A DNA stretch of 64,000 bases from Sclerodactyla briareus. Taxonomy: Eukaryota; Echinodermata; Holothuroidea; Dendrochirotida; Sclerodactylidae. The stretch covers positions 1-64,000 of the forward strand of contig JAODTK010004688.1 in NCBI GenBank assembly GCA_026419785.1. Direction: 5' to 3'. Positions within the stretch are counted from its first letter, which is position 1, and the number at the start of each line of letters is the position of its first letter. This document shows positions 11,809 to 22,084 of the stretch, in pieces. Made by a program: the position numbers and the translations under genes. The notes beneath the pieces are model-generated. The model was given only the letters and a program-made list of their open reading frames with translations, searched no databases and was not told the origin of the DNA.

Positions 11809-12949
11809 CTTTGCGAATTGAATGATAGGCACTCGTGTTTAGCAAAGTATAATAATCAGACGAAGTCTATATTACAGTATATAGAACATTTTGGGGCAAA
11901 ATGAATAGCATATTGAAGAATATAATGGTGGTCAAGTATATTTGCAAAGATTTCTTCCTATTCGGAATACGTTGTTGCGCTATGGGTAGCGACCCTGGGG
12001 AACGGGGACATGTCTCCCCCCCCCCCCAAAAAAAAATGACAAACTGCCCAATGAAACCCCCCACCTAAATTGGGAAAAAAATACCACTCTTGGGTGAGAC
12101 TAACTCGTGAGGTAAAATGATTCAATTTGATCTTAGGAAGGGTAAAAAGTGTGCACTGATTTTTCATTCAGTCCTGATGGATAAGATGGTCATTGATCGA
12201 AGGCTTTCCCTGAATTTCTATTCTCCTGCTACAATAATTTCAGATTTTGGGACAACTGACACGGATTCAAGGATCAGATGTTTTGCAACCCACTTCAACA
12301 ATACAGGGTGGAAGAGTGGACCGACCCGCATAAGTGATTAGCTTGTTTTCATCAACTGCAGAATAATGTTATTGCAACAAGAATTAAACGGAAGCTGGAT
12401 ATATTTCAGGTCATGTGAATTTTTGTTAAACTCTAATCTCAATTATGTGATTGTGACATGACTTTTCAGGTCTTTGTTTGCAAAAGTTATTCTGATATAT
12501 TTGTTTTTTCCTACTATCTCAACTGTTTAATGCCGATTGACTCTTAAAATGTTTTGTTCATAGATGTTTGTGAAAAAGAGGGACCATCTGGATGCCCACT
12601 AATCAATGGAGACAGACTTAATGAAAATATATGTGTCTAATGTACAGGGAATGAAATCTAGTATCAGTCTCTTCCTGTGGCAGCCATTGTTGTAGCTGAC
12701 AATAGACCTCATAACATCTGTAACAAATATATAATCCAGTTAATATGTTCATAAAATCCTGCAGCAATCTGCATGTAATTATAATAAAATTCTAATCTTC
12801 ACTGCATTAACATGTCCTTACCAGCTAAGCCTCCTTATACATGAAAGACTGACTTCCAGATCGCCTTTCCCTACTTCATTGTAAGTGCTACCAAGTCTTT
12901 GTGAAAAGGAATACCATATAACTATAGGTCTCTTTTCTTCTTGCTCATC
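11809..12949 (-). other. GLRX3 intron, 5' part before the minisatellite
   Basis: Part of the 2.5 kb intron between the two Grx1 exons. A C-run followed by an A-run lies at 12014-12036. Otherwise no feature was recognised. Confidence 0.6.
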
Positions 12950-13305
12950 CAGAGTGACAACTTTACCTCACATTGCTATAGTGATGATGTTGAAGGTATT
13001 ATAATGTAGTCATATTTCTCTCAATTAAAGTGCATCAAACCATGCTGAATCATCATCAGTGAGATTGTTGAAGGTGGTGTAGTCTATATTTCTTTCAATC
13101 ACAGTGCACCAACCTTCCCAGACATTATCCGTGAGGATGTTGAAGGTAGTGTTGTCTATATTTCTTCCAATCACAGTGCACCAACCTTCCCAGACATTAT
13201 CCGTGAGGATGTTGAAGGTAGTGTTGTCTATATTTCTTTCAATCACAGTGCACCAACCCTCTCTCTGACATCATTATCAGTGTGGATGTTGAAGGTAGTT
13301 AGGTC
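12950..13305 (-). repeat. Minisatellite derived from GLRX3 exon end, distal block
   Basis: About five units; the middle three are spaced exactly 72 bp (landmark TCTATATTTCTT at 13083, 13155, 13227). On the minus strand each unit reads R-N-I-D-x-T-T-F-N-I-L-T-D-N followed by what would be the exon end and intron start. This matches the [19 protein letters not shown] end of the GLRX3 exon at 14318-14490. Because 72 is a multiple of three, a frame stays open through several units, but that is a by-product. Unit ends carry degraded or good GT donors, for example GAGGTAAAG in the unit near 12965. Confidence 0.85.
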
Positions 13306-14094
13306 TTAACCAATAACCCCATGGGATGTGCCCCTTCAAAATGGCCTCACTCACCCGTCCCTATTGTCAATGAGTAAAATTTATGGCCCCGGGGTAACAT
13401 GACAAAAACACTTCAAAGCATGCTGAGCGATATTTGCTCAAAACCGCCCTGGTAAAACCTCGGTACTTGAACTGAAAAAAAAAATCAGTTTTTGTGCTAA
13501 AAATATATTGACCACTCTTGAGTCATGGGTGGGTTCTGACTCCCAAACCCAAACCCCCCCCCCTTCCCATGGCTAATGCCACTGGTAGTCTATACTCCTC
13601 CCAATTAGCAATCAGTGCCTTAGGCCACTACATCGCATATACCGTCCACTCGAGCTAAAGGTGTCCTTCGACGACATAGTAGTTAGGGGCATAAGTCAAT
13701 TATTCATGACTGATGAAGTCCGCCAACCCCCCCCCCCCTCCCCCGCATGGCCATGCCACATTTGAATATATCAGGAAAAAAAAACTCTAACATATATAAC
13801 CTGACAAGGGGTTTCTTTAAAAAGTCACGAAATTCTTGCAAAGTGGCAATGCAACCCATCATTTGTTTTAGGTGCTGAGGGAAGAGCAACCAGTCTCGCA
13901 GGGAAAAATAGATGAGAATAACTCTTTTGTTCATTAGAAAGAGCATTCAATTCTATTGTTTGATAAAATGCATCTCCTTCTCCAAAATTGTTGTAAAAAA
14001 ACGACAGACTTCAAAATGTATCTTAAAATGGGCAGTGCTGGAAAGCACCCGGTATGAAGAATAGCTGCCATTGTAAAGGTTAGATTGTAACTCA
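13306..14094 (-). other. GLRX3 intron between minisatellite blocks
   Basis: Contains C-tracts at about 13555-13563 and 13728-13743. No copy of the minisatellite unit and no gene recognised. Confidence 0.6.
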
Positions 14095-14317
14095 CCCTGT
14101 TTAACATTATTATCGTTGTGAATATCAAAGGTAGCCTATAGTCAATATACCTCTCATCCAGAGTACATGTATACCTACCTTGCCTAACTCATTATCAAGC
14201 AAGGATGGACAATTGTCAAAGGCCATATTCCGTTCAGAGTGGACTTACGATCCCTGATATTATCAGTGAAAATGTAGAAAGTAGCATAGATATTCCTCTC
14301 ATTCAATGTGAACTTAC
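14095..14317 (-). repeat. Minisatellite derived from GLRX3 exon end, proximal block
   Basis: Three imperfect units (about 65-80 bp) lie directly downstream, in transcript order, of the exon whose end they copy. Each retains a splice-donor-like string at the position equivalent to the true donor: CGTAAGTCC near 14245, AGGTAGGTATAC near 14172, and GGGTGAGTTAC near 14095. They would encode decayed versions of NIDYDTFDI. Confidence 0.8.
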
Positions 14318-14490
14318 CTTGCCTGACATCGTTATCGTTGAGAATATCGAAGGTATCGTAGTCTATATTTCTCTCATCAGCAGGGCCACGATCTGCCTGC
14401 TGAACCCACATCGTGGTTCCTGTGGTGTACCCTTCATGAACAACATACAGGGTGATGAGTGGATTAAATTCTTCAGCTGGTGTCCAGGTC
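14318..14490 (-). CDS. GLRX3: GLRX3 exon: linker and Grx domain 1 active site
   Basis: Acceptor TTCCATTCACAG; donor GTAAGTTC. In three frames joined by two one-base gaps (about 14476 and 14378) it reads DLDT, then [20 protein letters not shown] and [13 protein letters not shown], then [26 protein letters not shown] is the Grx1 active site of the family and [16 protein letters not shown] is nearly identical to vertebrate PICOT. At 173 nt it is two bases short of the 175 nt needed to keep phase with both neighbours, exactly the two missing bases. The 3' 70 bp seeded the adjacent minisatellite. Confidence 0.9.
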
Positions 14491-14954
14491 CTGTGAATGG
14501 AATACACAGAGAATGTTAAATTAAAAGGGAATTATTTGAGTGTGCATTCGTGCAACATTCAAACGGTGGATCTGGGCCCACTATTGTGCATTCAACTATT
14601 CAGTGGAAGCCTACAGTACGTCAGTACATCTTGAGAACTCTTTGGGATGGGGTCCACAAAATGAAAGTGTTCCTCACATCCATTGCCTCATGCCTAACGT
14701 AGCCTTATTCTGATTCTAAGATTGGTTGGAAACCTTGCCCAATCTGGCCACACAATATGCTAGATTCCAGGCTCAGCCTCTCAATCCGTTCAGCCGTCAT
14801 TGTTTTTATCAGAAACGCTTGGCTAGGTTGGCGTAGGGCTATAGATGTAAGGAAAGGGTGAGCCAGTAGAATATAAAAGCAATGAATGATAATGAATGTT
14901 TTCAAAGCAGCAGTAGGGCATTCTTTCCAGGCATGAAGTTCCAGCTCTTGTCAC

Positions 14955-15175
14955 AACATTGCATGGGAAGTATCTCAGAATAAGGCCATGAGCCAACGAG
15001 TTCCCATCAAACAATGCATTGAAGAGCTATTTCAGATTAAGAACCCAAAGCATCAAGATCCCAATCAAACAGTGCAGGGAATATTGAGATAAGACCCACA
15101 AGGCCAAGATCTCTATTGCAATAAGACATGGAAAATATCTGAGATAAGACCCACAAGCCATCAAGGTATACATGA
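14955..15175. repeat. Minisatellite of about 65 bp units in GLRX3 intron
   Basis: Three to four diverged units share TCTCAGAATAAGGCC / TTTCAGATTAAGAACCC / TTGAGATAAGACCCACAAG / CTGAGATAAGACCCACAAG and then a CATCAAG string. Intronic and non-coding. Confidence 0.6.
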
Positions 15176-15299
15176 TTCCAGAGCCCTAAACCACTATGAC
15201 TAATTTTCACCATCTGGGAAGTACCCGGAACACTGTGCGTAACATTCCATAGGGCCCGCGTTGTGGGGAACCCCCTCCCCCCCCGGTGCCCCCCTCCAG

Positions 15300-15398
15300 G
15301 AGAGGAAGAAACAGAAAACAGGGGAGGAGCTGATGGGTGATCTCGGCGATGAAAAAATCGATGAAATTCTAGCCAAGATGATCAAAGGCAAAAATTAA
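15300..15398 (+). CDS. Candidate isolated terminal exon, unknown protein
   Basis: A C/T-rich tract with only two G before the AG (about 15270-15299, ending CCCCTCCAG) precedes an open frame of 32 codons. It reads ERKKQKTGEELMGDLGDEKI then DEILAKMIKGKN and a TAA stop at 15396-15398. Composition is strongly protein-like (amphipathic, Lys/Glu rich), and the sense is opposite to the GLRX3 intron that contains it. No partner exon upstream was found. It could be the last exon of a nested gene, a retrocopy fragment, or the end of a mobile-element ORF. Function unknown. Confidence 0.35.
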   Translation, partial: ERKKQKTGEELMGDLGDEKIDEILAKMIKGKN

Positions 15399-16245
15399 GA
15401 AGGGCGACAGGGTTGCCATCCCAGACTACTTTAAAAGATTGCAGATGGTCAACACTCAGCCGCGGGGGTGGGTGCATAGTGCAATCTGGGGTTAGTTGAG
15501 TAAGTGAAATAGATTGACTGAATCAATCAGTGGTAGGCAACAATCCACAATGAGCCCGCGTAGCGAGGTATATATGTTATTGCCAGGCAGTGCGCTGGTG
15601 GGTCACGTTCCCACTAATTGTGGGTGGGAGGACACCAGCAAATCCAGTTTCTTTTTAAGTATTGCTCTGAGTATTGAAGGCAGGGTGAGAATTTCACTCC
15701 CAGGATGAGTCCAGTAATTCCATTTCAAATAATGCAGAGCATACACTGTTCCCACACAAGAAAGACACAGATAGGAGGGGGCATGACCCAATGGTTCTAG
15801 CTAAATATGCTACTAATGACCACCTGTGTTATATGCAGTCAGAGTCTACTCTTTTCATTTGAAAAAACTCATCCTTAATACCTGCTTACAACAGGCGGTG
15901 ATAACTGGGTCCAATCAACAACAGTCTTCTTACTGAGAGCAGGGGATGGTCCGTCTTAACTTAGCTCATGTGCAGTCTACCATCCGGGGAGAATTCCTCT
16001 AAAACAAGCACGGGACCCCACATAGGTGTGAATTGTATACAGTGTGGGGGGATGGGTGATTCTAGCTGGGAGCCCGGCTCGTTGCCGCCCAAGTGACAAA
16101 ACACTCATACATTGTTCGAAAAAATTGTATACTAAATTTTCCTGTTACCACAACTGGAGCGGTTCCATTCTCACTAAAACACCCCTGACTGGGGAGTGCA
16201 ACAGCACTTGGGGCATGACCACAGATATAGAGTACATACTCTTAC
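15399..16245. other. GLRX3 intron, nothing recognised
   Basis: No repeat or coding match seen. Short frames here lack conserved features. Confidence 0.5.
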
Positions 16246-16372
16246 CTCTTTTTGGTGGTGTTTCTGCACAGCTGGTAGAGGGGGGGGGACTTGAGTTGAT
16301 GTCAGAAAGGCGACCAACTTCTGAGTGAGATCTGAAGTTTGGCATCCATCCAGTCTGTAAATCTTTGTTGTT
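16246..16372 (-). CDS. GLRX3: GLRX3 exon: end of thioredoxin domain and linker
   Basis: Acceptor TTTTTCTCCATCACAG and donor GTAAGAG; 127 nt with one leading base, ending in phase 0. The frame reads TTKIYRLDGCQTSDLTQKL, then VAFLTSTQVPPPLPAVQKHH and QKE. KIxRLDGxxxxxLTxKL matches the last strand and helix of the PICOT thioredoxin domain. The Pro-rich remainder corresponds to the linker before Grx domain 1, and the family has KED at the junction. The leading A completes a Lys codon started in the previous exon. No frame break is seen. Confidence 0.88.
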
Positions 16373-16419
16373 CTGTGATGGAGAAAAATTTCAGAATTCA
16401 TCGTTATACATCCATTTCA

Positions 16420-16800
16420 AATAGCTCAGTCCCAATGATGCAGGATTCCATCGAGATTAATTTCTTGCTTTCATGTTACTTTCCATTCCCATAGCTCAGC
16501 CACCAATGAGCAATTATTTCATTGGCAGAAATTCCCTTGTTGTTATTTACTTTTCCATTGCTCAGCCCACAGTGATGCAAGACTTCCCATTGCGATAATT
16601 CCTTGCCCTTATGACTTTTCCATTATCATAGTAGCCCACAATGATGCAATATTCCAGGGGATAATTTCCTTGCCTTTTATGTACTTTTCTATCATCAGGG
16701 CTAGCCAACCCCAACTGATCATGCAATTATTTCATTGAGATCATTTCTTGCCTTTCATGTACTTTTCCTTTATATAGCTCGCAACACTGAGCCCAAGGTT
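16420..16800. repeat. Minisatellite of about 70-80 bp units in GLRX3 intron
   Basis: About five to six units, each with ATAGCTCAG-like, AATGATGCAA-like, GATAATTTCCTTGCC-like and CATGTACTTTTC-like strings, at about 16421, 16492, 16558, 16625, 16698 and 16776. Units differ by many small indels. Non-coding. Confidence 0.7.
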
Positions 16801-18915
16801 GCATTTTCACTTGAAAATAAAATGGCCTTCTGGGCTTGCCTAGGTGACCACGAAATCCCTTCATTTGACCAATGGTCACCAACAACAATCACCACATGAT
16901 ATGATTTATAAAATTGATCAGCATTTTGTGTTTGTTTGGCAGGAGAGGCATTTCAATCATTTGCCCCCCCCCCCATGACTGAGGAGACCTGAGAGAACAA
17001 ATAGTTGTTGAAGTATGAGTGCTTAGAGGCAAAATAGGCATAGGGATCTTTATGCAGTCTGAGATAGGAAAACAAGGTGATCGCCAAAAAGAGTCTCGGC
17101 CCTGGTTTGCACGATTCAGTGGTATCTATTATTCACTACACAGAAAAACACAAACTAGTTCTCTAGACCAATTCGTTCATGTCAAACCAAAATCACATAT
17201 TTTACATTATAACACATGAAAATCCTAAAATCTAAAAAAAACTATTCCTATAATAGACTCTTAATACAAAGGCCCTTAATGTTTTTTTCTTCTTTCTGCC
17301 CCTCCCCCATTCCTCCCCCCCCCCCCCAGCCCCACTTATCGCTCCATAAAGGTCCACACATTTAATCAGTTATTTATCGATCAGTCAACTCACATTCTTT
17401 GTTCCAAAATCCAACTTGAATGCTCTAAATCCCCATAGCAGGCCGGGCTTCTTTGCTTAATTTACCATCATTATCATTGGCCTTTTATTTCCCAAGCAGC
17501 AGGACATGTCCACACCCCCCCCCCACCTGCAGCAGAAACCCTCCCGAGGCCTCCCCCCCACCAACACAAACTATCCTCACCACAGCAGTAAGGATGGTGT
17601 CCAAATTATATCTTGAGGACCTCCAAATTTGTCTTATCTATTAAGTGCCTATTTTGACATATACTTGACATGTTTAGCAACACAGTCACAGACCATTTCC
17701 AAACTTGTACCAGGCCTTGAATAAACTAACATAGGTGATGATGCCAGATCGATGGGCTAGATCGTGACCCCTGTAAGCCCCTTTATAAGTACTGTGGGCT
17801 GTCACTAAGAGAGAAGATGCTCTATTCAGGAAATTATGCAGTTATGGCATTGTTATGCACAAATCTAAAATTGGTTGGGTAAGAGAGGGTTGCTTGTGGG
17901 CACCTTACCACCGTGTTCAAGTGAAGCATCAACGAAAGCAAGGTCTCCTCCAGAGCAACGACATGAAGGCATAGCAGCCCACACTGCTTTTTGAGTTTCT
18001 TTTGCTTTTGATTCCTAATGTTCTGTGGTGAATTAAACAGAAACATTGTGTTTTGGGATAGCATACTAACCTGAAAACATGTTTTACGATTTCAAGGAAT
18101 AATGGATCAAAGTGACCCTCCATTGACTTTGACTAACATCCGGATACCACTAGTCAATGCTAAAAATGACCAAGTATAATGGTAATCAAAATTAAGCTGA
18201 AGAGGAGAAGAGGAGAAACATTTTCCAGATCTTCAAATATTGACTATTATGCCAGAATCTGTGACCTTGACCTTTTTGGTGGTGAAAGAAGATACTAGGG
18301 TCAGGGGTCATGAATGTTTGTGTCAAAGTTGATCAACATGCGCCAGCGAAGAACAATCTGTCAGAGCTGAAAAAAAAAAAAAGGCAAACTTACAGACTGG
18401 AATGGATGGATGGGATGGACGACTGATAGAGGGTTGCTACAAAAGAATGACAGAGGGAAATCAAAATAAATAGCGGAGGGTGCCAAAAAAAAAAAAAATG
18501 CTGCAATATTAGATACAATAACATTTTCAGACCTACAGTATTTACTATAAATAATGATGTAATTCCTCAACATTGAATTTGTCAAGTGATGGATTCAAAT
18601 CACATCAATTGTTCATTCACCGGCTGATTTCACATGCTCATTTAGGCTTCACCACCCTGATCTAATAAAGCTTGACCAGTTATATATACAGGCTCGTAGT
18701 AGTGGAACAGTATGGTACAAATTTGATATTCTTATTGCAGAGCAGCCAGAGAAAGCTGCTATATGGTAGAGATCAATCTCAAAATGAGTGGGTCATTCAG
18801 GAGCTTGAGCAGCTCACATGCCCTTCAGCTCAGTGCGGCTAAACAAAAATTGAGAGCCTAATGCACTATTGAATTTCTTTTTTCCCAACCAAGCAAGCAA
18901 CACCATGTACAGTAC
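16801..18915. other. GLRX3 intron, low-complexity tracts
   Basis: C-runs at about 16963, 17318 and 17515, A-runs at 18369 and 18484, and a short GGAT run near 18405. A minus-strand string resembling a thioredoxin centre near 17970 was examined and rejected. No gene recognised. Confidence 0.5.
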
Positions 18916-18991
18916 TTGATGAAGATGAAATGTGGGGAATGCTGAGACCTCATACCTGGGGAACGATTTCAGGGACTGATTCTGCACTCAC
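18916..18991 (-). CDS. GLRX3: GLRX3 exon: thioredoxin domain centre
   Basis: Reads AESVPEIVP and, after a frame shift, YEVSAFPTF followed by nucleotides that give FIFIK in a third frame. It aligns with the family string EAExVPEVSxKYEISSVPTFLFFK, including the cis-proline strand (FPTF). The donor is GTACTG after ATCAA, leaving two bases (AA) that pair with the leading A of the next exon to make Lys. The upstream boundary is uncertain: a TGCAG gives a start at 18981, but homology suggests it begins near 18991, where the expected acceptor is corrupted. At least two one-base indels are needed. Confidence 0.7.
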
Positions 18992-19189
18992 CCGTGAAAT
19001 AAAGAGCAAATCAATTGCAAAGAGAATTTATAATCAGCAGCCTTAACTGAATATGCATTCCGCGGCGATACTTTAGATATATATTACCAACACAGCAAGT
19101 ATAATACTGTATGTTAAATGGTTGTGAACAGGGGAGGTTCTTCCCTTTATTCATCCTTTATATTGGGGGAATGGCAAGGCAGGAAAGTA

Positions 19190-19350
19190 GTCAGGAGGTT
19201 GAGTCCGTTATCCGACCATGCTCAGTGATCAAGTTCCGCCACGTATCACGACTTTGCGCAAGGTTCTTGCTTCCTCAAAACTGTTAATAATGGTGATTGT
19301 CCCTGTGAATTGCGATTTTGATTGTTCCGAGCAAGGTAGTCACGGGTCTT
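19190..19350 (-). pseudogene. LINE-type reverse transcriptase ORF tail, decayed
   Basis: On the minus strand one frame reads KPVGRPVTTLLGTIK and another reads LAQSRDTWRNLITEHGRIT. The pattern G-R-P-x-T-T-L followed by A-x-x-R-D-x-W-R-x-L-I is typical of the extreme C terminus of non-LTR retrotransposon ORF2 proteins. Stops and frame shifts separate the parts and no upstream catalytic domain is present, so this is a 5'-truncated relic in a GLRX3 intron. Clade not assignable. Confidence 0.5.
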
Positions 19351-20956
19351 CCCACTGGCTTAGTAGTTAGGTATCAATGCCTATCTCGGAGCGAATCTTC
19401 GATGGAGATTCTTCTTGGAGGCTAGCTGACGTGACCGAAAGTCTCAATCGTCTATGTGCTACTAGAGATGACCAAGGGATGTGGTTGGTCACATCATATA
19501 GAGTTCATTGTTTGGATCCCAGTTGTTATGATCCAACTGATGTTGAGAACATTGAGGAGTAGTCTTCTTTGGGAAACATTCTTCATTATGTTTCTGTAGG
19601 CGAAAGAAAAATACTGCATTCGAATTCAGCAGACACTGTTAAATGTTTTGGACCTTTTCACAACATGCAAGGCCTCGTAGAGACCACCCCACCCCCTCCC
19701 TTCATCATGCATCAGATCATTATCATTATCCTACCAGTCTCCAAACCTAGAGTTGATTATCTTGTACAACTAGTGTTCGGTATTGACAGCGTTTGCATTA
19801 GTGTGCAGCATAGTGAAATGATCCTCATGAGCAAGATCGCTACACACTTTCGGATGTGCATAGCTGTCAGTGTACGCGACTTCTTGGCAGCTAGGTCTGT
19901 GTGTCCTGTATGGAGAGTGAACAAAACCCAGACCATGCTTGAAGATAATCACTATGTAGGAGGAGACCGTCATAATCATCCAACAGCTAATAGCGACCTC
20001 CACCATAATTAATGGCTCATGCCTCCTGACAAAAACTGTCCAATGGACTTTGATTAGTGGAGAATAGTAGCACCAGATCCACCAGCCAGGACGTTGATAT
20101 CCATCTAGCTGAAGGATTGTCATGGATCAATATTTGAAACAATGCATAGTATCCCGATTTCAGACAGCTGGCTCTCTGTGTAAGATATTATTATGTATTT
20201 TGAGTCTAATCCTGAATGGAAGTATTCCAATCTGACCGAAATTCACTTGATATTTTGATGATTGATCGGATAGTATTGAGGGAAAGTTCTCTTGAAATTG
20301 TCTCCTATAATTGTGTTATAGAATCGTAAGGCACCCAATAACTGATGAAAATACCGAAAAGTTGAATTTTCAAGATAGTGCGCTGAACTTTACAGAACTA
20401 GCAGCACAGCTGCAGGCTTGAGTAAAACCACACCACATTTACATTCGAAAAAAATTGATGGCCTTAACTTAATGGTTAAAATTGGAAAGAAGGATACGAG
20501 AATTATTTCAATTTAGCTAATATTTAGTTCGAAGTTCAACTAATTAGCTTGTAGAAACATATGTGAATGATTTCCTGGTAGAATCAGGATTGGCCTAAAC
20601 TCCCGGAAGCGAAGAAGAATTGCTCGATTGCGCAATATTTTTACGTTGTATTTGCAGAGAAATTAGAACCTTCATGGTATTCAAGTATAGCATTTCGGGT
20701 GTGATTTAGTGAGTTCCCCTATATGACCTCTGGACTCTGGCTTACAGGGGTCAACTAAAGTTCACATTATCGGTACCTGCGTTACGTTAGAATTCATCCA
20801 TGACCACCTTTAAGTGGGTGCTCTCAATCATGTGGTCTATAGGCGGTTTATTCGACATGTGTAGAGAGCCTAATTGACCGACCAGGATGTTTAACACTGA
20901 CACCATTCAATATTTTAATTTTGAAAAAAAAGATCAATGCCGCTGTTCGTCCTTAC
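19351..20956. other. GLRX3 intron, nothing recognised
   Basis: Contains a 147-codon plus-strand frame (19569-20012) and an overlapping 117-codon minus-strand frame. Neither shows a conserved domain, signal peptide or splice context. Confidence 0.45.
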
Positions 20957-21066
20957 CTTAAACATAGAGGACCTGAGGGTATTGTGGTGGCAAGCTCATT
21001 AACCACCTGCAGCTATGGTTACAATGATCAGCCCAGGATGTCCAGAAATAGGCCAGCAACAGGCCA
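20957..21066 (-). CDS. GLRX3: GLRX3 exon: thioredoxin domain active-site region
   Basis: Acceptor TTTTCCATTTCAG; donor GTAAGGAC; 110 nt. One frame gives GLLLAYFWTSWADHCNH, a second gives LQVVNELATT, and the first returns with QYPQVLYV. Together they match the PICOT pattern (V/L)xxFWAxWAxxCxQMxxVxxELAxxxPQVxFVK. WADHC replaces the CGPC of true thioredoxins: only the second cysteine is kept, as in PICOT (WAPQC in human), so this domain is not a disulfide reductase. Two to three one-base indels interrupt the frame. The N-terminal exon should lie at higher coordinates. Confidence 0.8.
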
Positions 21067-22030
21067 CTGAAATGGAAAAAAAATAAAAGTTATCTGCTTG
21101 AGACTCACTAATAAGCATCAGCAATGAACTATCATTAAAGTGTTATTCATTCAACGCTGTAGTGTAAAACAGCAAGGACACTATACAGAGGACACACAGT
21201 AAGTGGTGGTCATTAGTCTACTCCCCCAAATGCCTGCCAATTTTAAGCAGCAAATGGGAGTTCGAGCAGTAGCAGTTAGGATAAGATAGTGGACCAACAG
21301 GGTTGTTAGCCAGCTATAGCATCGGGAAACAATAACATAAACAGTATTTTCCAGCTTAGGCCTATAGAGGGGGCTGGGAAATTATAATTCTTTTTACAAA
21401 GGAATGTAAGAGTAAAAAAATCTTCAGGCACAAATATTAATTTTTCAACTTGAATTTGTAGGGAGGATCATATATGGCACCAATCATTTTAAGAGCCACT
21501 GTTCTCCTCATGATTCAGCAAGCCTAACAAAACAAAGAAGAACCAGAAAGGCAACAAAGGGCTCATTGATTCCTTTAACTCATCTCGAGGCATATGAACC
21601 AAAAACGAGGACAACTGGGGAAATTTTTCCATCTCCATTAGGGCAATGCTTTTCACAAATTACCCATTTTTCACAAAAGAAGACCCATCTTGATAGAGTT
21701 AGATGTACTCTTGATGAGACCCACACACAAATTTCAACATCATCAGACCACTTAGCATTATGTACTTAAGTTTACAAGAATATTCTAAATTCAACTTCTA
21801 TTCATCTCAGACTCTACCAAAAACAACACATGGAGTATGAAAGTCTTACCATATACAGTATAGGGGGGGTGTTGAGTTATCATGATTTACAAGCCAAAAC
21901 TGCCCAAAATATGAATTTGCACAAATATCTGTTTTGACAGGAACATGATTGGTATCTACACTAAAATTGATGGGGCTCCTGTACTCAACAAAAAAAAAGC
22001 TACACAAAGAATTCAATTTGATCGACCGGA
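21067..22030. other. Upstream of recognised GLRX3 exons, nothing recognised
   Basis: Should lie within or upstream of the GLRX3 5' region, but no first exon, CpG-rich promoter or repeat family was identified. Confidence 0.45.
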
Positions 22031-22036
22031 CCAGTC

Positions 22037-22080
22037 TAGGGGGGGGGGGGGGGGGGGGGGGGGGTGGGGGGGGGGGGGGG
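22037..22080 (+). repeat. Poly-G tract
   Basis: About 27 G, one T, then about 15 G. On the plus strand this could form stacked G-quadruplexes. A 102-codon frame through it (poly-Gly) is an artefact of composition. Length is unreliable given the indel-rich sequence. Confidence 0.95.
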
Positions 22081-22084
22081 ACTA

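Larger units (their letters stand above)
9765..21066 (-). other. GLRX3: GLRX3 (PICOT) gene span, seven exons recognised
   Basis: Glutaredoxin-3 binds [2Fe-2S] clusters as a glutathione-ligated complex with BolA2 and acts in cytosolic iron-sulfur delivery. Exons in transcript order: 20957-21066, about 18916-18991, 16246-16372, 14318-14490, 11665-11808, 11071-11180, 9765-9898. They encode thioredoxin domain, linker, Grx domain 1 and Grx domain 2 in the family order, and the phases agree across nearly all junctions once small indels are allowed for. The first coding exon (upstream of 21066) and the final short exon (downstream of 9765) were not found. Frame breaks within otherwise conserved exons, with splice sites intact, look like sequencing error; a decayed gene is the alternative. 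Confidence 0.85.

Noticed and set aside
13025-13246. 73-codon frame with three peptide repeats as a repeat-protein gene
   Set aside because: It is the in-frame consequence of a 72-bp minisatellite copied from the GLRX3 exon and intron junction; there is no independent start, splice context or end.
17900-18000. Minus-strand string VWAAMPSCRC that could be a thioredoxin active site
   Set aside because: Surrounding residues do not follow the thioredoxin pattern, and a much better match (FWTSWADHC plus ELA..QYPQVLYV) was found at 20957-21066 with proper splice sites.
19569-20123. Overlapping plus (147-codon) and minus (117-codon) frames
   Set aside because: No domain, no coding-like conservation to anything recognised, and located in a GLRX3 intron; treated as chance frames.
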